NCBI GenBank assembly: GCA_963971285.1
Contig: OZ020262.1
Location: forward strand, 12,007,308 to 12,071,307
DNA from: Astropecten irregularis
Taxonomy: Eukaryota > Echinodermata > Asteroidea > Paxillosida > Astropectinidae
Direction: 5' to 3'
Length of the DNA stretch: 64,000 nucleotides
Below the pieces are notes generated by a model, which saw nothing but the letters and a program-made list of their open reading frames with translations, did not search any database and was not told the DNA's origin. The number at the start of each line of letters is the position of its first letter. The first letter of the stretch is position 1. A program made the translations under genes and the position numbers. Shown here piece by piece: positions 22,701-33,973 of this stretch.

Positions 22701-23512
22701 CCTCAAGGGACCGTACGGGGTAGATGACATGTACCAACACTTCTGCATGAAAACGGTGGACCGTGTCGGCTACTGTGACACAGAATGGCCACAAGGGGAA
22801 TACTGCGTCTTGAAATATGGAGACAACTGCCCCACAAGTGAGTTCATGAGACCATCTAGTCCATATATATATGATCTAGTCCATCTAAGTTTGATAGCTT
22901 GATTAAGGGCATGTTTGTTTCACGCAAAGGATCCGATATTTTGGGATCCTTCTGCTATGCAGGGTACGCTAAAATGGGATCCGGATCCGCAGGATTCGTC
23001 CGAAACAAACAGGCCCTTAAATAACATGAAGTTTAGTTCAACGTGCAGTTTTTGCTTGCTGTACGTAAGTTGGTAAAAGAATGGTCTTCTGACTGGGACA
23101 AAAATGTGCGAGTGAAATGAAAATCAGGAATACTGTCAATACCTTCTTCTTCCGACATATTTAAATAGATTTGGTATCCGGATCAATATTCTGGAATGAC
23201 CAAGACAGCGACAATACCAACAGCATCGATGGGAACGTGCCATCGGGGCAGTACGACAAGGACACCCGCATCGACTACTGCTGCATGACCAGCGGCAGTG
23301 CGTCCCAGCCGATCGCTCTGCCAACAGGTAGCCCGTTCTACCTGTTCCCCAACACCGCGGAGTGTCAGCAGGTGCAGGGCATGACGGTGACCCAAGAGTG
23401 GTTCTTCTGGGATTGCGTCGGTGCTCAGACAGCCCCGGAAGGAAGTCACCCTCGCTTCCGTTCATCTGGGAACGACCATTACCTATACTACTGCTACTAC
23501 CAGGCTATCTAG
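19715..23512 (+). CDS. Gene 4: secreted PAN/Apple + ApeC protein, tandem unit
   Basis: Coding exons are 19715-20086, 22543-22837 and 23169-23512 (336 aa). The PAN exon ends LCVK. Exon 2 has F to L in the VFKYGDN motif (VLKYGDN). Exon 3 starts with a variant acidic loop (NDQDSDNTNSIDGNVPSG) and has PYTAEC changed to PNTAEC; the tail GSHPRFRSSGNDH matches gene 2. Exon 1 resembles genes 2 and 3, while intron 1 carries the 245-bp insertion shared only with gene 5, so the copy is a mosaic. The frame past the exon 1 donor is open to 20287. Seventeen mature cysteines. Role as in gene 1, inferred. Confidence 0.88.
21344..21588. repeat. 245-bp palindromic-ended MITE, intron 1 of gene 4
   Basis: Ends are 'gggccaatttcatagagctg' and 'cagctctatgaaattggccc', about 22 bases, with further inner TGCTTAAGCA palindromes. 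A 3-bp target duplication CAG flanks it. Genes 2 and 3 show the empty site ('tagatcaggtacc' near 9440 and 15300). A 3-bp duplication is typical of PIF/Harbinger-type elements, so that class is suggested but not proven. Confidence 0.85.
21690..22300. repeat. Repeat cluster in intron 1 of gene 4
   Basis: Antisense SINE (about 21690-21806), foldback (21823-21972), inverted-end MITE (21999-22146) and sense SINE fragment (22191-22300), in the same order as genes 2, 3 and 5. Confidence 0.75.
22907..23016. repeat. 110-bp MITE in intron 2 of gene 4
   Basis: Same element and site as 10758-10867, flanked by TTAA on both sides. Confidence 0.85.
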
Positions 23513-23917
23513 ACGACTTCAATGCGGGTTTCATGCAAATTGTGGTCACGAAGTGATGGCAATTATCTGTATAGACGAGGTTTTCAAATATTAACTTTAA
23601 GACGTCATTATTCAGTTCATGTCAGTAGTTGCATTATGCTTTATAAAATTCTCCAATGTAAACTATTAATGGAAAAGCAATGTGTCGCAAGTGTACAGTG
23701 TTGTAGGATTACAAACGTTTTAGCATGGTACCACATAGGGGACATCTTAAATATTATATATTCATTATATACGTACGTTGTTGTGATGCACGACAAACAA
23801 ACTTTGAAAATGATCGCCGGAAGTGACAGATATATAATTATACATGTTTGTTTCTCTTTAAAACCAACGTGTCTTGATTAGTTGTTTAAAGAAATGCGGT
23901 TTATTCTAGCTTAGTCA

Positions 23918-24345
23918 GGCTTGGGCTCTGGCTTTTGTTTTGCCCTAGCTTCTGCTTTGGCATTTGCTATGGCTTCGATCTATGCTTTGGCTTTCGCTTC
24001 GACTCTGCTTTGGCTTTGGCTTAGCTTTGGCTTCTGCTTTGGCTTCTGCTTTGGCTTCTGCTTTGGCTTCTGCTTTGGCTTCTGCTTTGGCTTCTGCTTT
24101 GGCTTTGCTTTGGCTTCTGCTTTGGCTCTGCTTTGGCTTCTGCTTTGGCGTTGGCCAAGGATTCGATTTCTGCTTTGGCTATTGCTTTGACGCTGGCTTT
24201 GGATCCGTCAATTTATCTGGCTTTGGCTTTTTATTTGAGACTCTGGCTCTGGCTTTATCACCGATGTTAACTTGGCTTTGGATTTGTATGTGGCTTTGGC
24301 TTCATATACTGCTTTTACTTTGGCTTTACCATTTACTTTGCTATT
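23918..24345. repeat. 12-mer tandem repeat 3' of gene 4
   Basis: GCTTTGGCTTCT-type array about 400 bases after the stop codon, with about seven 12-mers in a row at 24028-24110. Its flanks match gene 2 more closely than gene 3. Confidence 0.9.
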
Positions 24346-25854
24346 CCCCGAGTTTTGGATTTTATTTTTTGAAAAAATCAAAAGACATGTTATACGAGAT
24401 TAAGCATGTAGATATATAAGCTAAATTTATGAGATATAGGCCTACAGGTAATCAACGACGTTTAACTCTTTTTAGTTCTTGGCTTTTACACATTTTTGAT
24501 TATAATTGGATTCTTTCTTTTTATTTAAATGATAATCATATATGAATATAAAGTATAATGATTGAATATTGTGTGGATGTGTACAATTTTGAATAGTTAG
24601 ACAATAGACATGGTTATTGTCACAACTTCTTGCAATACCTAAATTGATATTCAAGAAATGATACCCCTCGGTCTGTTGAGGTCCAGCCAAAAACAAATGA
24701 ATACATTCAACACTAGCTTAAATGTTTCGCCCTCTTGGAGAGAAAGGGATTATATTATACTATAATAATTATTATTTAAGCGTTTGATGCACATTGTCAT
24801 AAACCTGTGAAAATCGGGATCTTTGATGCATGGTCTAAAAAAAAATGCGAGTAGAATTAAATACTGCGCGTTGAGTTTATGAGTGACGTATAAACTAAGT
24901 ATGAAAATACGACTGTCGATCTGATACGACTTCCTGAATTTGTGTGCATCAAAAATGATCGATTGTCCATAATTCATAATTATTATTTTATAATAATGTG
25001 GAGTACTTATTGGTTTTACATTAGTACGTTCGTTTTACTACCAAGTGAAGATGTTTCAGTTAGTTTTTTGTGCAATTTTAGACTTGAAAAAAAAATGTAA
25101 ACCTAGAAGAAACAAGACCACAGCAATAACCTAATTGGTATATAATTGACATATACTGCATGCAATTGAAAACCGTCATTTTGGTGGAAACGATGAAGCT
25201 GCATTAACTGCCATGCTTTTGTAGTCATTTACAAACCAGTCATGAAAAGAATTTGCAATATATTATATATAATCACCCTGCCACACTCACGTGCAACGAT
25301 AAGTCGTGCAGTAAAAAAAGATCACCGACATGTACATGTACGTGCAGGTAGTCTATTGGCTGAGCTGCGAAAAAATAGAATATTCATCAATTTACAGGTT
25401 TACACTCATATTCTATTTTATGATTGATTTCTGTTATGAATTGTAACTTTAAGATTCGCTCGTGTAATGTGTATTGCAGATAATGAAATAAAAATAAATT
25501 AATAAAAATGAATCGTGCTTGGCAAAAACTCTTTCTGTGACATAAAGTAATTTTGAAGTGCGCATGTCATGCGACCTCTTGGTATAGGTCACTTGTGATG
25601 TATCGAAGACGATGTACACAACTCCCTTAAACGCTCAGCGCACGGATGACTGTACGAACAGTGACGTCACATCGCCAGCTAATTACCAACTCGCCCCCTA
25701 GACGAAAACACCGCTTGCTTCGTGTGGACTGCGCAGTACGATATTTCACATTTTGGGATTCGCATGTAAGTTCACTGAGGAGTATCTAACGACAATTTCA
25801 GAAGAACGGTCAGCCACATATTTAGCTTGCATCTGAACTTGGTCAGAATCAAAC
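24346..25854 (+). promoter_or_regulatory. Spacer and upstream region of gene 5
   Basis: Homologous to 12161-13677. The inverted CCAAT block starts at 25352 and CRE TGACGTCA lies at 25662-25669. The last ~80 bases before the ATG ('cactgaggagtat') match gene 6 rather than genes 3 and 4. No TATA box was found. Confidence 0.5.
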
Positions 25855-28800
25855 ATGAAGGATATAGGGCAGATATCATTGAAGCTCGTCATGGCAATGT
25901 ATACCATAGCAGCCCAGATGCCAGGCTTGTTGGGTGATGGTAGTTGCCCAGGCTTACGCACAAACGAGTTGGATGCCATCAAAAAGATGTCACTACAGAA
26001 TATCCTGCACGCCCTCAAAGAGATGGCCCTCCGCGGTCACACCATCGAGGAATATCAAGACAAGAGCCGCATCAGGTGCACCAAGCTGTGTGTCGACAAC
26101 GACAAGTGTCGATCATTCAACCACGACAAAACCAACGGCATTTGTCAGTTGAACGACGCTCGAAACGTCACCTTTCCGGGAGATATGCATCAGGACGAGA
26201 GTTTCTCATACTACGACCTTTGTATTAAGGTAATTCTTCTCCCTTGCTTTGCACGTGTTTCAAATCTTAAGAACACAATAGGCTTCTTATTCGTCTCTCT
26301 GTGTGTTTTGTTCGTTTTCAGTATCTCATACTACTACGGTTGTTAGGTAATTTTTCTCTTGTGTGTGGATTTATTTAAACATGGTTTACTCTCGTCTTCT
26401 TTTTCTAAATTTCTTAGTCAAAACAATTGATGTATATTCAAATTTCCATCCTAACCAAAATGGGAGAAGCTGTAAAATGTATGTAGTGTTGGTGAAGATG
26501 CTTGTAGAGGGATTGGGAGAAACATGACAAATTTACACTTTAAAGTCTGCACTAAACATGTATAGCGTTGTGCATACTTTCTGTGGATTCAATCCAATTG
26601 CCGTAAATTGAACGAAACAGAAAACAAAATAGAATACTAAAAATCATAAAACGGTATTTCCCCTCTCGTTTTTTGTGCACGAAAACCTTTATTATTTCCT
26701 TTGTGTAAGCGTATACTTATTTGTTTTGAATACCCCAAGAATGGAGGGATATTTGCGTAAATTGAGGGTCAGCAAACGATGTACCTGCATTATTACATAC
26801 AACCGTAACACACGGGTGGCCTTTTCCTGCTTGGTTAATTAATTAATAAGAGATTCGCATCCACATTTGTGTTTCGATAATGTCAAGGCCGCGTGGCCAC
26901 CCTTCTACCTGCTGGTGTTGAAACGACTAAATTGTTTGACTGCTATAAGCGCGGTTGCGCCTAACAATGACGGGCTTCCGGTAACTAGTTTCCATAGTAA
27001 CTAATAACAAAACTGTGAGTGAAGTTCATTAGAGCTTCGAGACACGCTTTTGTGTTGCATGGAATTCAGGGCCACCGTCGAAACAGCATGTGGGCGGTGA
27101 AGCAGCTTGTGAATAATAATGGTCTCCTGACCATAGCTAGTTTCCGACAAAAAAAAAAGAATTGCGTACGTGACGGGTATTGGGTGCGGGTTTTATTTTT
27201 GCATCCATATTCAAACAACAACAACAACAACAACAACAACGGCACACAAGAAACGTCTTTTTCGTGAAATAGATTTCAAATGACGGCGTGAAAGGTTGTT
27301 CGGTGATTTCGTTTCAATCTCTACCATTGGGAAGAAATGATAGAAAGGAATAAACATCACTATTAAACAAAAATACCACACGTGGTAAACACTATCCATT
27401 GGGGAGTGGAGTAGGAAGCTGGCAATTTTAAAGGCCGATGCAAACTTTCAACCATTTTGGTAACATTCGCGATAACTGTAGATCAGGGGCCAATTTCATA
27501 GAGCTGCTTTAATAAGCAAAAAATGTGCTTAAGCACGAAAAGTCTTCCTTGATTAAACAGGATTGCCGACCAAATTTTCATGTGATGTTCACTGCTTTTG
27601 ACTTGTATTTGGCCATTGTTTGCTGAGGATAACATTCACAAGGAGTTTTGGCTGGCATACTGATTTTATTTACCAAGGATTTTGCTGCTTAAGCATACTT
27701 TGGTGCTTAAGCAGCTCTATGAAATTGGCCCCAGGTAACTTGTTTACAATGTCCACAGGGCAACGGCGTCATTAACAACTTGGTATCCACATAATCACCA
27801 AATAACTACAAGGGAAACTGAGTGAACATCAAAATCATTGAAAAGTGAACAAAGACAAACTGACTGGAGCGAGGTTTAATCAGTGACGGAAGCGACCTCA
27901 GGAATACTGAACCGGCGCTCCCTCCAACTGAGCTACCAATCCCCCACTTTGGTGGTGTCCCTAATGGGAGACTTTGGAGAATCGGCCTTCAAGTGAACAG
28001 CGCACGCGCACACAATTGTGAGCATGCGCGCGTTGTTTTTTCGCGTGCGCGCGCGTGCGGTGTTGTGCTCGCGCGTGCGCTGTTGACTTGAAGACCGATT
28101 CTCCAAAGTCTCCCATTATTGCTAATAATCTTTTCTCGTCTGGCAGTTAGAAGCCATCAAACCACGCATATAGGCCTACTGATATATTCCAAGGATTATT
28201 TCATCGATACGCGCAGCATTTATAACGCTGCAACCTGAGATATAGCTGCATATAGCGGTATGTTAGTGGTTTCGTGGCTTCTGACTGCCAAACGAACAAA
28301 GATAATTGACAATTAGGTACAAGACCAACGTAAGGAGGCTGGGTAGCTCAGTTGGTGGGAGCTAGCGCCGATGCAGTATTCCGGATGTCGCTGCTTGGAG
28401 TCCCTCCCAATTTTTCTTGTTCACTTCTCAATGACAATTTGGTAGCATGTTACTCAAATGTTACTGAGATGATAACGAACGAATGTAGATGCTACCGTGA
28501 TGTTGCTGAGTTGTAACCAATTATTATGGTCTAAATCGCATGACATACCTGTTGTCGTGTGACTTGGACAAAATGGCAGCCTCTATGTAATGGAACAAAA
28601 AGGAATATGACCAACTCATTGACTTATGGTTAAGCTGTATCGTCTTCTCTCTAATTGGTTATGGTGTCATGCTTCTTACGTATAGAGTACAGAGTTCACT
28701 GGACTCTGGCCGTCGGGCAAATGCGGTCTACCAATGCCGGTCGCCGGTTGCCCGACTGCTGATGGTTTTAACTGGGAAACCGGTTATCGATTTCACGACA

Positions 28801-31438
28801 CGGAGAGTGATAGTCCAGATAACAACTGGTCGGCCGGACTGCACCTCAAGGGACCGTACTGGGATGATGACATGTACCAACACTTCTGCATGAAGACGGT
28901 GGACCGTGTCGGCTACTGTGACACAGAATGGCCACAGGGGGAATACTGCGTCTTCAAATATGGAGACAACTGCCCCACAAGTGAGTTCATGAGGCCATCT
29001 AGTCCTTAGATATATAAAAAAAAAACTAGGGGCCTGTTTGTTTCGGACGAATCCTCGGATCCGGATCCCATTTTTCGGATCCACCTCCTATGCAGGGTAC
29101 GCTAAAATGGGATCCGGATCCGAAGGATTCATGATCCTTTGCGTGAAACAAACAGGCCCTAGATGTCGCATTGGCTGCTCTTGTCCGCGTCTTTAACGGC
29201 GCCATTTTATATAGGACTAGTTCGAATCCGTTTTTATGGAATGCCGTAGCTATCTTTTTAGATTGTTTGCTTCGGTAATTCCATCACTCATTTTGCCAAA
29301 CTGCATGATGGAATTTTCGAACAGAATGACAGAATGATAAACTGAATGATGGAATTGCCGACCGGAATTACAAAACTGCAAATGAAATGATGACATTGGC
29401 AAATTTAATGATGGAATAACCGACAAACAATCTAAGCCACCGAATATAGCTACGGCGTTCCATCATGTTTCTTGGTGTTTCTTGTTATTAGCGCGTGAGC
29501 GTAGTGCAACCCCCTTTCGGGTGCGTCATCTAGTTTTGTCCCATAGGGCCTTTACGAAACCTGGCTTGAGGCTAGGCTTGGTACTTACTTCGCTACCGCT
29601 ATTTCAGGCGCGGTTCTACGGGGGGATAGGGGGGGGCTGTAGCCCCCCAAAAAAATTGTCTAGCCCCCCCAAAAAAATGCAAGTGAAAAAAAAATCTTGA
29701 AAATACTGGATTTTTTCAGTTATTAAGCGCCAATTACATAAAAAACGCGTTGTGTGGCCTATAATGTGCATGTTTTTCGACCCCTAATAAGACATTATGA
29801 GAAGCGAGTGTTAGAAGAACCCAAAATATTGGGTCTTCTAGCACCCCCCCCCCCAAAAAAAAATAATGGCTCTTCTAGCCCCCCAAAAATTTTGGCTCTA
29901 GAACCGCGCCTGCGCTATTTGAGTCCAGCAAAACGAAATGAAGGCATTGGGCCACATGACGAAGCCTAAGAAAGGCTCCAGCTTCGACTTGTATCTCAAG
30001 CCCTTCATTTCATTTAGGACACAAAATGGCAGTAGCAAAATAAATCCCAAGCCTAGCCTAAAGCCTTATTTCGTAAAGGCCCTATATCTATGGTTCCATC
30101 CACTGATCTCAATATTATGGAGATCAATGGTTCCATCATATACAAATAATGAATGTTTATGAGTGGAATGGTAAAAATAATTTCATGAGGTGACAGATGG
30201 ACTGTTCCATTTCACGAGGCGAAGCCGAGTGGAATGGAACAGTCCATCTGTCACCGAATGAAATAATTTTTTCCATTCTACGAATGTGAAACATTCATTA
30301 TTTGTTTTATATAACATCTAAGTAGATCTTTGTCATTTGATTTTGATTGGAGGATAACATTTTAAGAGTTAGCGAGACAAAAAAAGCTTAAAATCTTGGC
30401 AAACTTTATTGCTCTTATTACAGTAACGCGCGTTGCACACCAACGCGTACGCGCGCACGCAGTGACAAATAAATGGAACGCCTCTTGACCAATCACGTAT
30501 TAGAGTCCCTGGCGTGCAATGGTACAAATCGGATGGCACCAAAAATGCACGGTGGATGGTACAAATTTCAACGGTTGTGACGTAAGCCATGAATTGGTCT
30601 ATTTATCAAATATCACGTGACATACAATCCTCCAATCAAATGACAAGGATCGAGGCTTCGCCTCGTGAAATGGAACAGTCCATCTGTCACCGAATGAAAT
30701 TATTTTTACCATTCCACTCATAAACATTCATTATTCGTATACTGGTGCATAACTGCGTACCGCGTAACGCGTAACGGCCGGAACCGCGTACCGCGCGGTT
30801 TGCGCGATCGTTCTAAATAAGCGCTTGTCCTACATAAAATTAACGCTTCCTGCATGACGGATATAGCTCCCATTGGTTTGTGCAAGGGTGCGTCATCTAG
30901 TTTTTATATATATCTATGATCTAATAGTCCATCTAAGTTTGATAGCTTGATTTAAATAACATGAAGTTTAGTTCAACGTGCAGTTTTTGCTTGCTGTACG
31001 TAAGTTGGTAAAAGAATGGTCTTCTGACTGGGACAAAAATGTACGAGTGAAATGAAAATCAGGAATACTGCCAATACCTTCTTCTTCCGACATATTTAAA
31101 TAGATTTGGTATCCGGATCAATATTCTGGAATGACGAAGACAGCGACAGCATCGATGGGACCGTGCCATCGGGGCAGTACGACCAGGACACCCGCATCGA
31201 CTACTGCTGCATGACCAGCGGGAGTGCATCCCAGCCGATCGCTCTGCCAACAGGTAGCCCGTTCTACCTGTTCCCCTACACCGCGGAGTGTCAGCAGGTG
31301 CAGGGCATGACGGTGACCCAAGAGTGGTTCTACTGGGATTGCACAGGTGGTCAGACAGCCCCGGTAGGAAGTCATCCTCGCTACCAACCGAATGAGAACG
31401 ACCATTACATTTATTACTGCTACTACGAGGCTCTCTAG
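25855..31438 (+). CDS. Gene 5: secreted PAN/Apple + ApeC protein, repeat-filled intron 2
   Basis: Coding exons are 25855-26229, 28686-28980 and 31104-31438 (334 aa). Exon 1 has the RTNELDAI form of genes 1, 6 and 9 plus the LCIK ending of genes 2 and 3, and L to V in the CLDN motif. In the intron 1 extension the AAG before the second donor is TAG, so read-through ends at GC-stop (26346). Exon 2 has PYWDDD where genes 2-4 have PYGVDD. Exon 3 lacks three residues in the acidic loop (NDEDSDSIDG). Intron 2 is 2123 bases against 331 in genes 2-4, because of nested transposon insertions, yet its donor GTGAGT and acceptor AATAG are intact. Seventeen mature cysteines. Role inferred as for gene 1. Confidence 0.85.
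27487..27731. repeat. 245-bp palindromic-ended MITE, intron 1 of gene 5
   Basis: Same element, site and CAG duplication as 21344-21588 in gene 4. Shared insertion shows that the intron 1 segments of genes 4 and 5 have a common origin after the split from genes 2 and 3. Confidence 0.85.
27830..28442. repeat. Repeat cluster in intron 1 of gene 5
   Basis: Antisense SINE (about 27830-27948), foldback (27965-28115), inverted-end MITE (28142-28289) and sense SINE fragment (28334-28442), as in genes 2-4. Confidence 0.75.
29029..29159. repeat. Second GGGCCTGTTTG-ended MITE, intron 2 of gene 5
   Basis: Related to the 110-bp MITE of genes 2-4 but at a different site, with ends 'ggggcctgtttgtttcgg' and 'gaaacaaacaggccc'. 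It shares the interior 'ctatgcagggtacgctaaaa'. Flanks are 'cta' and 'tag', so a TA duplication is possible. Confidence 0.75.
29238..29461. repeat. 224-bp MITE with GGAATGCCGTAGCTAT ends
   Basis: Left end ggaatgccgtagctat (29238-29253) and right end atagctacggcgttcc (29446-29461), one mismatch. The interior repeats 'gatggaatt' and an inner pair around 'agattgttt..' and 'aaacaatct'. Inserted in intron 2 of gene 5 only. Confidence 0.75.
29546..30082. repeat. Host MITE carrying a nested hAT-like element
   Basis: Ends are 'gggcctttacgaaac' and 'tcgtaaaggccc', followed inward by 'ctggcttgaggctaggctt' and 'aagcctagcctaaagcc'. Flanks read 'cata' and 'tata', consistent with a TA duplication. Another element (29605-29912) lies inside it. 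Confidence 0.7.
29605..29912. mobile_element. Non-autonomous hAT-like element, nested
   Basis: Inverted ends CAGGCGCGGTTCTA and TAGAACCGCGCCTG. An exact 8-bp target duplication CGCTATTT is present at 29597-29604 and 29913-29920. Eight-base duplications with CAG-type ends are diagnostic of the hAT superfamily. The interior is G/C homopolymer-rich and non-coding. Confidence 0.85.
30141..30739. repeat. ~600-bp element with ~85-bp arms present three times
   Basis: The arm 'tacaaataatgaatgttta..gagtggaatgg..' runs forward at 30141-30225 and in reverse at about 30226-30310 and 30655-30739. Each copy includes a 'ggtgacagatggactgttcc' stretch. The first two copies form a near-perfect hairpin. The middle 345 bases are unrelated and include a CG-rich run near 30425-30470. 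No coding capacity. Confidence 0.7.
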
Positions 31439-31805
31439 ACGCATTCAAAGTAACTATCATGCAAATTGTGTTCACAAGGTAATCCCAAATTCGTATTTTA
31501 TAGACAATGTGCTTGAATAACTTTTAAAATCACGACATTTATGGAAACTATTGGGAATGTGATGTATTGCATGTAGGCAGTGTTGTTTGATTTCCTTTTT
31601 AAGTTAAAGCATTGTAGCACATAGGGGACATCATAAATCTGTACTATTTATATGCATAGGGACATTGGAAATGTCGATGCACATCGGAAATGACAAATAT
31701 ATATTCTGTTTGTATTCTTTGTTTTATATCCAAAAGTTACAGCGGTATCAATGTGCGGCAAATTCATGTCATGATTAGTTGTTTTAAAAAAAAATGCGTT
31801 TTATT

Positions 31806-32285
31806 CTAGCTCAGATAGGCTTGGGCTCGGGTGTTAACCTTTGCTCTAGCTTTGCTGTGGCTTTTGCTTTGACGTTGGCTATGGCATCGATTAATGCTTT
31901 GCTATTGGCTTTGCTTTGGCTTCTGCTTTGACAATGGCTTTGCTGTGGCTACTGCTATGACGTTGGTCATGGCTTCAATTTCTGCTTTGGCTTTGGCTTT
32001 GGCTTTGGCTTCTGCTTTAACATTCGCTTTGCTTTGGCTTCTGCTTCGGCTTTGATGTGGCTTCTGCTATGACATTGGTTATGGCTTCAATGTCTGCTTT
32101 GGCTATTGCTTGACGCTGGCTTTGGCTTTGGATCCGTATCTCTCTCTGGCTTTGGCTTTGTTGTTTGTCTTGGAACATACTCTGTCTCTGACATTATTGA
32201 TGATGTAATCGTGGCTTTGAATTTGCATGTGGCTTTGGCTTCATCTAATGCCTTTACTTTGGCTTTACTATTTACTTTGCTATTC
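31806..32285. repeat. Degenerate GCTTTG repeat 3' of gene 5
   Basis: Same position relative to the stop as the arrays of genes 2-4 but much more divergent, mixing GCTTTGG, GCTATGA and GACGTTGG variants. It resembles the arrays of genes 6 and 10 more than those of genes 2-4. Confidence 0.85.
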
Positions 32286-32562
32286 CTCGAGTTGTGGATC
32301 TTATTTTGTGAAAAATATCAAAAGACTTGTAATACAAGATTAAGCACGTATATATCTACACTAATTTTATGAGATACACAGGATATCAACGACGTTTAGC
32401 TCTTTTTAGTTCTTGGTATTTACATATTTGTGATTATAATTGGATTATTTCTTTTTATTTAACTGATAATCATATATATGAATATAAATTATAATGATTG
32501 AATATTGTGTAGATGTGTACAATTTTTTAATAGTTAGACGGGGTTATTGTCGAAACTGATAT

Positions 32563-32770
32563 TTTATCTTATTTATTTATTTATTAACCAAGACCAAAAG
32601 GAATTACAGGATGGTTATTAACATAATAAACAAACAAACACTCGGACAGCCAACAGACAAAAACAAGTAAATGTACATATAAATAAATCCATATGTATAA
32701 AAGAGTATTTACAGCAATAAGAATTAATTTACACAAACTGTATATACTTTCCCTACAAAGGGAAAGACAT
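32563..32770 (-). repeat. Possible non-LTR retrotransposon 3' tail
   Basis: On the minus strand it ends 'ccttttggtcttggttaataa' followed by a TAAATAAA-type simple tail, the pattern of a 5'-truncated LINE copy. It is found only in the spacer after gene 5. No reverse transcriptase sequence is present, so the family is uncertain. Confidence 0.4.
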
Positions 32771-33411
32771 TTTTTCTCTCTAATATTGTTGATGATGGTG
32801 GTTTTTCATTTAGGTTTTTTCTAAAACAAGACTTCATGCAATTCTTAAAATTATATTCATAAACAATTCTCATGCAAACTGCTTAAATACTTGCTCTGTT
32901 GAGGTCCTTGCACCTGGAGAAAATAGATTATATTATACTATAATATATTTAAGCGTTTGGTGCACATTGTCAAAAACATTTGAAAATCTTGAAACCAGGA
33001 TTGTTGCTGCTCTAAACAAAAAATGCGACTAGAATTAAATATTACGAGTTGAGTTTTTGAGTGACGAGTAAAACTAAATACTAAAATACGACTGTCGATC
33101 CGATACGATTCCCTGAATTTGTGTGCATCAGAAATTATCGATTGTCCATAATTCATAATTATTATATTTATAATAATGTGGAGTACTTATTGGTTTTAAA
33201 TTAGTACATTCGTTCTAGTGTAGATGTTTCAGTAAGTGTTTTGTGCAGTTGTAGACATGAAAAAAAAATATAAACAGAAAGAAACAAGACCACAACAATT
33301 ACTTAATTGGTATAGATTTTACATATACTGCATGCTATTAAACACCGTTATTTTGGTGTTCGCAGGCAGTCTATTGGCTGAGCTGCGAAAAAATTGAATA
33401 TTCATCAATTC

Positions 33412-33501
33412 AATTCAATTCAATTCAATTTCATTTATTGTCATTTGTATTCATTATACATTAAAATTCATTATGGTCTTACGAGCTTAAAAACAAATAG
33501 A
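33412..33501 (-). repeat. Short retroposon tail inserted upstream of gene 6
   Basis: On the minus strand it ends 'gacaataaatgaaattgaat' followed by repeats of 'tgaat', a typical LINE 3' end. It interrupts the spacer between 'attcatcaatt' and 'tgtacgggtatac', which are continuous in genes 3-5. Confidence 0.55.
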
Positions 33502-33973
33502 TTAATGTACGGGTATACACTCATATTCTAATTTATATTTGATTTATGTTATGAATATCTACTTTTGTATTCGCTTGCGTAATGTGTATTGCAGATGTTG
33601 AAATAAAAGTAAATTAATAAAAATGAATCATGGTGGGCAAAAAGTCTTTCTGTGCGGTTAAAGTAATTTTGAAGTGCGCATGTCATGCGACCTCTCGGTA
33701 TAGGTCACTTGTGATGTATATCAAAGACGTTGTACACAACTCCGTTAAATGCCCAACACACGGATGACTCCACGAACAGTGACGTCACATCGCCAGCTAA
33801 TTACCAACTCGCTCCCCCAGGGGAAAACACCGCTTGCTTCGTGTGGACTGCGCAGTACGATATTTCACATTTTGGGATTCGCACGTAAGCTCACTGAGGA
33901 GTATTTAACGACAATTTCAGAAGAACGGTCAGCCACATATTGAGCTTGCATCTGAACTTGGTCAGAATCAAAC
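33502..33973 (+). promoter_or_regulatory. Proximal upstream region of gene 6
   Basis: Homologous to the proximal upstream regions of genes 3-5, with CRE TGACGTCA at 33780-33787. The inverted CCAAT block is at 33370, on the far side of the retroposon insertion. The last 80 bases are almost those of gene 5. No TATA box is seen. Confidence 0.5.
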
